Source: DATMRF01 sp035566435
Lineage (GTDB): Bacteria; Verrucomicrobiota; Verrucomicrobiia; Limisphaerales; UBA8199
Length of the DNA: 19,525 nucleotides
NCBI GenBank assembly: GCA_035566435.1
Contig: DATMRF010000138.1
Coordinates: forward strand, 1 to 19,525
Direction: 5' to 3'
Shown here piece after piece: positions 6,484 to 12,900 of this stretch. Position 1 is the first letter of the stretch. The number at the start of each line of letters is the position of its first letter. Below the pieces are notes generated by a model. That model saw only the letters and a program-made list of their open reading frames with translations, was not told where the DNA came from and did not search any database. A program made the position numbers and the translations under genes.

Positions 6484-7949
6484 GGAACAACAGTTACATT
6501 GGTGAACAGGGTTGTGTTCAGTGTGGCGGTCGAGCCCGAGGCGACGGCGAAGCCGATATAAATGTTGGTGGCCATCGTGATGGTGCTGGAATTGACCAGC
6601 GTCCAGTTGGTTCCGTTAGCCGATTTGTAACCCGAAAGGGTATTTCCAGTGCGCACCAGGCGGGCCCAGACGTTGGGGGGCGTGCCGCTGCCTGACTTGG
6701 TGGAGGAAGTGCCACCGCCGGTGTTGTTGCGTCGCTGCCAGCGATAGCCGATCCCAGGTGAAAGTCCCATCAACGCGTATTTCGAGCCGCTGGTCAGGCT
6801 TTCCCGGATCATCGTGCTGGTCAGGTCGCCCGCGCCGGTATTTTGCGCGGAGAGTATTTGGCCCCTGATCTCTCCATCGCCACTCAGGCTCTGATAGAGA
6901 AATCGAAAGTTGTCAGCCGAGCCACTGACATTGCCGGCACCCTGGACGGCGTAAAGGCCGTTGGAAATGGCGGCGTTGCCGGGCACGCCCACGGTGCCGA
7001 TATCCATGGTCTGCCACGGCGGCCACAAACCCTGGACCGCGACGGTGACGGATGAGGAAGCCACCGTGTTGCCGGCGTCGTACACGGCTTGTGCAATCAG
7101 GTTGTAGCCGCCGGCCGGCACATTGTTCCAGGTGAACGTGTACGGTGCTGCGGTTGCCTGTCCCATCAGCGCGGTGCCATTATAGAACCTGACGGCGGTC
7201 ACGGTGTGGCCGTTGGCGTTGGCCGTGGCAGCAAGGTTGATCGTCGCCGGGGCCGCATAGCTCGCTCCGTTGGCCGGTGACGTCAGCGTGACGGTCGGCA
7301 AAGCGGTGACCGTGAGGAGGAAATTCGTCGTCGTGCAGAGGGTCGGATCGCAAACGGTCAGAGCGATCGTGGCCGTGCCGGTCTGACCTGCGGCGGGCGT
7401 GACCGTGATTGTCCGGTTGGTGCCAGTGCCACCGAGGATCATGCTGCTGTTGGGCGCCAAAGTGGGGTTCGAGGAGGTCGCTGCCACCGTGAGATTGGTA
7501 GCGGGGGTTTCCTGGTCGGCAACCGTGAAGGAAAGGACCGGTGTGGCGGTGTTCACCGCGATGGTCTGGCCGGCGATGCCTGAGATGGTCGGGGCAGTAT
7601 TTGTGGTAGTTGAGACACTCGAGGTGCTATTGGTGGGCACAGTGTAGGTGATCTCGCTCGACGGCTGGCTCTCGAGGCCCAGAGAATCGAGCGTGGTTGC
7701 TGTGAAATAATAGGTCGTTCCCCGAACCAGCCCGGCGACGGCCGCATTGGTCACATTAGCGACCGAGACCAGCGAGGTATAGGTCTGGCTCGCAAAACCG
7801 TAGTAGAGCCTGTAGCCTGCGACGTCGCTGGCCGGACTCGGATTCCAAGCCAAGGTCACGTTGGTGGTTGTCTGGGCGAAGGCACTCAGGGTTAAGGAGA
7901 TCCACAACGCGCCGAGCCAGCCCGCAAATCGAACGCCCCGGCGTCTCAT
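6480..7949 (-). CDS. Secreted FnIII / Ig-like multidomain protein
   Basis: The ATG at 7949 is chosen because it opens a clear signal peptide (MRRRGVRFAG, a hydrophobic core, SAFA then Q, cleavage about 25/26) and has GGGAG nine bases upstream; the frame itself stays open to 8165. 489 residues. Domains: fibronectin type III (about 28-105; VTLAWNPSPASDVAGYRLYY, TTYYFTATTLDSLGLES); a cadherin/Ig-like domain (about 118-217; PVLSFTVADQETPATNLTV); a bacterial Ig-like domain of the Big_7 type (219-305; VTLTSPANGASYAAPATINL, VRFYNGTALMG); and a C-terminal DUF1349/LamG-like beta-sandwich (about 310-489; WQTMDIGTVGVPGNA, FRFLYQSLSGDGEI, LSGYKSANGTNWTLV). It is likely a surface or extracellular binding protein, perhaps for polysaccharide. 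Overlaps the next gene by 4 bases. No sorting signal is visible at the C-terminus. Confidence 0.86.
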   Translation of the reverse strand: MRRRGVRFAGWLGALWISLTLSAFAQTTTNVTLAWNPSPASDVAGYRLYYGFASQTYTSLVSVANVTNAAVAGLVRGTTYYFTATTLDSLGLESQPSSEITYTVPTNSTSSVSTTTNTAPTISGIAGQTIAVNTATPVLSFTVADQETPATNLTVAATSSNPTLAPNSSMILGGTGTNRTITVTPAAGQTGTATIALTVCDPTLCTTTNFLLTVTALPTVTLTSPANGASYAAPATINLAATANANGHTVTAVRFYNGTALMGQATAAPYTFTWNNVPAGGYNLIAQAVYDAGNTVASSSVTVAVQGLWPPWQTMDIGTVGVPGNAAISNGLYAVQGAGNVSGSADNFRFLYQSLSGDGEIRGQILSAQNTGAGDLTSTMIRESLTSGSKYALMGLSPGIGYRWQRRNNTGGGTSSTKSGSGTPPNVWARLVRTGNTLSGYKSANGTNWTLVNSSTITMATNIYIGFAVASGSTATLNTTLFTNVTVVP

Positions 7950-8022
7950 GCGGTCGCACTCCCACTGGGCTCCATTGCCGGGATTGGCATCGGTCGGTCC
8001 GGCGGCGTCCGCGGGGTGCGGC

Positions 8023-8108
8023 CTGACCTGACACCCCCCAGCGGTTCCAGGAGCTACCGTCCTTCGTGGCCCGGAGGCAACGCGGCTGAAAAGCCGTGCC
8101 AAGGTCAA
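8023..8108 (-). ncRNA. Candidate structured 5' UTR RNA upstream of the secreted FnIII protein
   Basis: Read on the minus strand, TTGACCTTGGCAC (8108-8096) pairs with GTGTCAGGTCAG (8034-8023) over 12 pairs, two of them G-T, with one bulged base. This closes a 61-base interior that starts with a CGGCT-TTTC-AGCCG hairpin and continues through a conserved-looking segment GCCTCCGGGCCACGAAGGAC and GGTAGCTCCTGGAACCGC. It ends 73 bases before the start codon at 7949. A TATGAT at 8160-8155 could be the -10 of the promoter, with no good -35. The layout, a long closing helix around a multi-hairpin core in a leader, is riboswitch-like. Parts recall the c-di-GMP-I (GEMM) fold, but its ACGCAAAGCC core and GNRA loop are absent. 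Class and ligand unknown. Confidence 0.4.
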
Positions 8109-8232
8109 GGAGTGAGTTACCGCGGCGGGAAGAACTGCTGGTACCGTAAAGCACATCATAAACACAACACTGCACCCCTCGTAGCATAGTCGATTCCACT
8201 TGCTGTAGGGCCGCGCTAGGAAGTTCCTTGGA

Positions 8233-8272
8233 GCAAGCTCACCCGCTAGCCCAATCGGGTTAATGAGCTTGC
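8233..8272. repeat. Interrupted hairpin
   Basis: A 9-bp stem GCAAGCTCA / TGAGCTTGC encloses a second 4-bp stem CCCG / CGGG, with TTAA unpaired on one side. No T-run on either strand, so it is not a clear terminator. Confidence 0.55.
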
Positions 8273-8439
8273 CTCATCAGCAGAATCTACGGGCTGATTC
8301 CCGCCGACGCCGCAAACATCCCGTTGAAGAGTTGCCGCACCCACTGGTTCAAAGGTCAAAGGGTTAACCTGGAGTTTGGCGCTCAAGAACGGGACGAAAC
8401 TCGGGATGACCCTCCGCTCGGGCAGCGAACGGCCAAACC

Positions 8440-8466
8440 GTAGCGCAGATCAAAAATCTGCGCTAC
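8440..8466. repeat. REP-like palindrome
   Basis: Perfect 11-bp stem GTAGCGCAGAT / ATCTGCGCTAC with loop CAAAA. It is nearly symmetrical, so it would form on either strand. Only one copy is present in this window, so membership of a dispersed family is inferred from its form. Confidence 0.6.
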
Positions 8467-8624
8467 CCAGGCGCCCCTGCGGCGGAGGGGCCGACAGGAG
8501 CGCCGGGTTTGGGTCCGCGGAGGCGGAGAGTTCCGGCTGAGCTCTATCCGATTAAAATGTCAAAGAACGCAGGTGATTTGGCCAGCGGTGTGAACCGCGG
8601 CGGCCAGAGGCTTTTCAAAAACCA

Positions 8625-8725
8625 CTGCAAAGTGGTGCAAAGTAGTGCGAAGTAGTGCAATCTGGTGCAAAGGACGGACGACGGGACCTCGGACCTCGGG
8701 ACCACAAGACCACAGGACCACGGGA
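8625..8725. repeat. Ten-base-period repeat and GGACC-rich low-complexity DNA
   Basis: Five consecutive 10-base units, mostly GTGCAAAGTA-like, fill 8625-8674 with point differences. This is followed by a GGGACC/CCACA-rich stretch (8682-8725). The period equals about one helical turn. It lies between the hairpin region and repeat copy B. No gene is supported in 8625-8814. Confidence 0.65.
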
Positions 8726-8814
8726 TGAAGGGATTACTGCACGGGACCGCGGGAACCGGGACCGGGTGCCCTGCTGACCTGCGAATCGAGCCGAAAAGCG
8801 GCAGAGGACGGCCG

Positions 8815-9202
8815 CACCAAAACGCAAGCGCGTACCGTGGGCGCACCGCCCGTCCGACAGGTTTTGGAGTGTGGCAGTCCTCTGCCGCTTTAACCCGCGA
8901 GCCGAGAGCGCGTCCGGCAATTCCAATAGGCCCCGCCGCGCGCGGCAATTGGTGATCAAATTTGATCATGGGGAAAGTTTAGCGCAGCGACGCGGAGAGG
9001 CCTTCCTACTGCAATAGAGTTTGTATTAATAAAGCCGAAGCCAGATAACCAGGGCCGAAGGCCCGCAATGTGATAGCCCGGGCTGGAGCGCAGCGAAGGC
9101 CCGGGAAAACGTGCCCAAAAAATTCTCCCCCGCCCTGTAAGGGCGCAACAACACGCACCCCAGGACGCCCACGCCCAACTTCACCCCCACAAGCTCGGCG
9201 GG
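8815..9202. repeat. Hairpin-rich intergenic repeat, copy B
   Basis: Near-identical to copy A (3649-4041) over its full length, including the CCAAAAC/GTTTTGG arms, the CGGCAG-TCCT-CTGCCG hairpin, a 16-base core of the TGATCAAATTTGATCA palindrome, GTATTAATAAA, and the three GC-rich hairpins at its right end. It is directly followed by a second partial copy, joined at GGCGGGAA. Confidence 0.87.
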
Positions 9203-9318
9203 AACCCGCGAGCCGAGAGCACGTCCGGCAATTTCAATAAGCCCCGCCGCGCGAGGCGATTGATGATCAAATTTGATCATGGGGAAACCTTAGCGCGGCG
9301 AAGGGGAGAGGTCTTCTT
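9203..9318. repeat. Hairpin-rich intergenic repeat, partial copy C
   Basis: Carries only the central module: AACCCGCGAGCCGAGAGCAC to GAGAGGTCTTCTTA. It contains the one perfect example in the window of the 18-base palindrome ATGATCAAATTTGATCAT (9263-9280). It is joined head-to-tail to copy B and stops exactly where a gene relic begins at 9320. Confidence 0.82.
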
Positions 9319-9319
9319 A

Positions 9320-9481
9320 GACCCGCAGGGCTCTCCCCCGGGCCCGTACCGCGTGTTTCGCGGCGGCCGCGGGCTCAGCTACGCCGGGTACTGTCGGTCA
9401 GCGCAGCGCGGCAGCCTCCAGCCGGACTACCGGGACTACGACATCGGTTTCCGAGTTGTGCTGGCCCCAGGTCAGCCGTGA
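9320..9481 (+). pseudogene. C-terminal remnant of a formylglycine-generating-enzyme (FGE/SUMF1) domain protein
   Basis: The frame reads DPQGSPPGPYRVFRGG, then YAGYCRSAQRG, then RDYDIGFRVVLAPGQP and a TGA. This matches the C-terminal end of FGE-sulfatase domains: DP-G---G--RV-RGG, CRSA-R, then IGFRVV. About 53 residues remain of a domain usually over 200 long. The upstream frame is repeat copy C, so a start at 9260 (TTG) would only fuse repeat-encoded residues to the tail. The usual SW after RGG is replaced by RG, consistent with decay. I interpret it as a dead 3' end left at the edge of the repeat. Confidence 0.72.
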
Positions 9482-9537
9482 GCGGGAACGGTCGGGCGGA
9501 GCTGCGCGGAGCAGGCTGGCGGAGGGAGGGACGACCG

Positions 9538-9639
9538 GAGCGCGTGCTGTCGGCCATTGCCGCGGCGGGCTGTACCCTCAGCCGCGTCGGCATTTCTGCT
9601 CATTTACGAAACCCCGACGAAGCAGTTCTGCTGAAGTGA
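9538..9639 (+). pseudogene. C-terminal remnant of a second radical SAM gene copy
   Basis: Encodes RVLSAIAAAGC-LSRVGIS-HLRN---V-LK then TGA, the same last 33 residues as the intact radical SAM gene ending at 3564. By hand alignment about 83 of 102 bases agree without a gap. Upstream of it the similarity is lost within a few codons. Differences include synonymous and non-synonymous changes, so this is an old partial duplicate or the tail of a diverged paralogue. It lies 57 bases after the FGE relic. Confidence 0.78.
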
Positions 9640-9652
9640 ATGGGGGAACCAC

Positions 9653-9712
9653 CCCACGGCAAACCCCCTCATAGCGCGCGCAGGATCGTCGGGGTTATTT
9701 TTGCGCCGTGGG
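9653..9712. repeat. Two-tier hairpin after the radical SAM relic
   Basis: CCCACGGC (9653-9660) pairs with GCCGTGGG (9705-9712), and AACCCC (9662-9667) pairs with GGGGTT (9691-9696). A TTATTTTTG run lies within the descending arm rather than after it, so a standard terminator is not obvious. Confidence 0.5.
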
Positions 9713-9932
9713 AAATGCCAAAATCCTGCATAGTGGAGAGTCAGCCGGTGCACAGGCTCGACTCGGAACCGCTCCGCCGCACCGCACGCTTGTGGTCGAT
9801 GACGACCTTGACATCCCCCAAGCGAGCGCCGAAGTGCTGATTCGCCATGCAGCCAGGTACTCGGCGAAGAGCACCTCCGTAAACCGCGAACAAAGTCAGG
9901 CTGAGAATGCCGCTTCTGAAGGCCAACTGTAA
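9708..9932 (+). pseudogene. N-terminal remnant of a response-regulator receiver domain
   Basis: The frame from ATG 9708 carries PPHRTLVVDDDLDIPQASAE and VLIRHAA, which is the first strand and helix of a CheY-like receiver (LVVDDD with the acidic pocket, then DI---SAEVLI). After about 25 receiver residues the similarity ends and the frame runs through unrelated sequence to a TAA at 9930-9932. The phosphoacceptor Asp region is missing, so no functional receiver can be made. It is most likely the 5' piece of a broken regulator gene. Confidence 0.55.
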
Positions 9933-9967
9933 AACCACCTGCGCTGCCCAACTCTGTCCAACGAAGC

Positions 9968-12900
9968 ATGACACCTTACCACAGCCAACACACAACCACC
10001 ATGAACACTTCAATCCAACAGCCCGCGCCGTATGCCATCGTCCAACCGTCAAGTGATTCGTCTCAGAGTGAGGTGACCTTATCCGCCTGGCGCAACCCGG
10101 GCGGGCCCTTCCCTTGGGTGGCGTGGCTCGCAGGACTGGTTTTCCTCTTGTTCAGCGCGCCGGCGGCCCACGCCGATCGAAGTCCGCCCGGATGCCTTGG
10201 GAGCGGTTTGGGGATCAGCCTCTTCACGAGTCTGCCTGACGTTCACATCGGCGACACGATCTTTTACAGCGTGAATGTGTTCAACGCGCCCTTTCCCGCC
10301 TGCGACGCCGGCGAGACTAATCCGGCAGTGGCCGGCGCGATTCACGCGTACGTGGTCACGCCGGATGGCGTCACCAACAACCTTACGTTGCGGCGAACCT
10401 ATCTGGCTCCGGGAGAATCGGATTTCTATACCAACGTCGTCAGTTATGTCGTCCGCGCTCAGGATATTGGTCCCGATGGCACGGTGCGCGCCACGGCGGT
10501 TGACCAGGGCGATATCCACCAAAACGACGTCGACAGTACCGGTGGCGGCAACCAGGGAGTGAACACGCAGGTCAATCTGCCCTGCGTCCTGATTACCGCC
10601 CAATGCGTCGCCGGTGTGGGAGAAAACGGCGCGATTAGCTTCACGGGCACAGTGACCAATTGCGGCAACAACACGCTGGTCGGAGTGACCGTGACGAATT
10701 TTAACGACGATGGATTTTTCACGGTGCTGTTTCCCACTAACCTGGCCATCAGGCAGGTCGCCCCGTTTAGTGGAAGTTGGATCCCGTCGAATCCCTGTGC
10801 GCCGAGCACGGCCATCCTGACCGTTCTGGCCACCGACCAGTTCACGGCCACTCCGCGGACGCTGACCAATTTCACCACCCTCACCTGTCAGAACACTCTG
10901 ACTCCGGGGATCAAAGTGACCAAGGCGTGTCCCGCACAACCGGTCGCTCCCGGCCAGCTATTCACTTTTTCCGGCAGCGTCAGCAACACTGGCAACGTAA
11001 CGTTGACCAACATCGTCGTGGTCAACGATCAACCCGCTCCCAACACGCCCGTGTTCAATCGCCCGAGCCTGGCGCCCGGCGAGGTAGTCAGCTTCACGGG
11101 CAGTTACCCCGCGCCGGTCTGTTGCTCCGCGGCCGACACGGTGACGGCCACCGGGACCAGCCGCTGCGGCGTCAAAGTCAGCGACTTTGCCAGTGCGACC
11201 TGTCCCCTCACCACCGCTCCGGCCATCGCGGCGACCTTGAGTTGTCCCGCGACCCCAATCGTCGCCGGCGGCGTCGTGACCTACACCGGCACTGTGAGCA
11301 ACTCGGGAAACGCTAGCCTGGATAATGTGACGGTGGTCCAAAGTGGGCAACCGGTACCCTCGACCTCCGGTCTCGTAGGTTATTGGGCGTTTAATGAAAC
11401 CAGCGGCAGCCTCGCCATCGACAGTTCCGGCAGTGGAAACGACGGCAACATCATCAACGCTACCAGAGGTCCCGGACAATATGGCAATGGGCTGTCCTTC
11501 AACGGCACGAACGCCTATGTCGACATCACGAATAACGCGAGCGTTAACTTCGCCGGAGCGATTACGATGGCGGCGTGGATCAAGCCGCAAGCGATTGATG
11601 GCTATCGGCAGATCCTCGCGCATGGCTATTCCCTGCCTTTATCGAACTCCGTGTTTTTGCGCATTTTAAATGGAAATTACCAGGCCGGCGCGTCGGGCGG
11701 GACCGCCCCGGTTTTGACGGTGGCCGTGCCCGCGGGCGACATCGGTACCTGGGTTCACCTGGCCGCTACCTTCGATGGCTCAACCTGGATTCTCTATCGG
11801 AATGGCGTAGCGATCGGCTCCAATAGCGCCGGCACGGCCGCGATGATGGTAAACGCGAACTGGGCGGTTGGCGCCCGCGGCGGGGGAGGCGAGCGCTTTT
11901 TTAAAGGCATGATTGATGAAGCGCGGTTGTACAACCGAGCTTTAAGTGGGGCTGAGGTTACCGTCTTGTCGGGCACGAGCAGTTCGGTTCTGTTTTCGGC
12001 AGCCAACCTGGCCCCTGGAGCTTCGGGAACCTTCGCGCTCAATGGCGTAGCGGGCGCGTGTTCGGCAACGGCCACCGTCATTGCGACTGGCCAGGGTCAA
12101 TGCCCCCCCTACCTCGCCGTCACCAACACAGCCTCGGCCACGTGCCCGGTCACCACGGCTCCGGCCATCGCGGTCACGCTGGCCTGTCCGGCGGTGCCCG
12201 TCGCCACCGGCGGTCAGATCACCTACACCGGGACCGTCAGAAATTCCGGCGACGTTACTTTGAACAACGTCACCGTCGTTGACAGCCAGTCCCTTCCCAG
12301 CACCGTATTGACCGTGGCAAGCCTGGCGCCCGGAGCGTCCGCGAACTTTACCGCGAGCTTCACGGCGCCGGCCGATGCCTGCTCGGTCAGCAGCACGGTG
12401 ACGGCCAGGGGTACTAATGCCTGCACCGCGATTGGTGTTTCAACCAGCGCCTCGACGACTTGCCCGCTGGTGACCGCTCCGCGGATTGCCGTCACGCAGA
12501 ACTGTCCGGCCAACCCGCCCAGCCTCGGCGGCGTCCTGACTTACAGCGGCACCGTCAGTAACGCTGGCAACATCACGCTTACCAACGTGGTGGTGACCAA
12601 CGACCACACGGGCGCCAGCCCGGTGTTCACGGTTGCCACGCTGGCCCCCGGCGCGTCGACGAACTTCACCGGCAGTTACACGGTGCCCACGAACAACGCT
12701 TGTGCCGTTTCTTCCACAGTGATGGCGAGCGGCAACGACAAATGCACCGCCGCGCTGGTCACCGCCAACGCGACGGCCGCCTGCCCGGTGCAGGGCGCTG
12801 CCAATCTCGCCCTAACGCTGGCCTGTCCGGCCACGCCGACCCCTCTGGGCGGCCTGCTGACTTTCAGCGGAACCGTCCGCAATGCGGGCAATATCACAGT

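Larger units (their letters stand above)
8109..8624. other. Intergenic stretch with REP-like hairpins, no gene seen
   Basis: No coding region is supportable here. It contains the probable promoter side of the minus-strand operon and two strong hairpins. One is 8233-8272 (GCAAGCTCA with TGAGCTTGC, inner CCCG/CGGG, TTAA bulge). The other is 8440-8466 (GTAGCGCAGAT with ATCTGCGCTAC, loop CAAAA). The second is of the REP type often scattered between genes. The segment 8470-8510 is GC-rich with further short inverted repeats. Confidence 0.6.

Noticed and set aside
8023..8108. Assignment of the leader RNA to SRP RNA or to the c-di-GMP-I riboswitch
   Set aside because: GTCAGGTC recalls SRP RNA, but GGAAGGAAGCAGC is absent. 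The c-di-GMP-I core ACGCAAAGCC and a GNRA loop are also absent.
8615..8969. Minus-strand peptide MIKFDHQ-PRAAGPIGIAGRALGSR shared in form by all four repeat copies
   Set aside because: The frame stays open in each copy, but there is no ribosome site, C-terminal parts differ, and differences between copies include many amino-acid changes. It is more likely an accident of the repeat than a peptide gene, though worth a substitution-rate test.
9604..9969. Minus-strand 121-residue frame over the relic zone
   Set aside because: It is antisense to the radical SAM tail and the receiver relic, with no recognisable domain.
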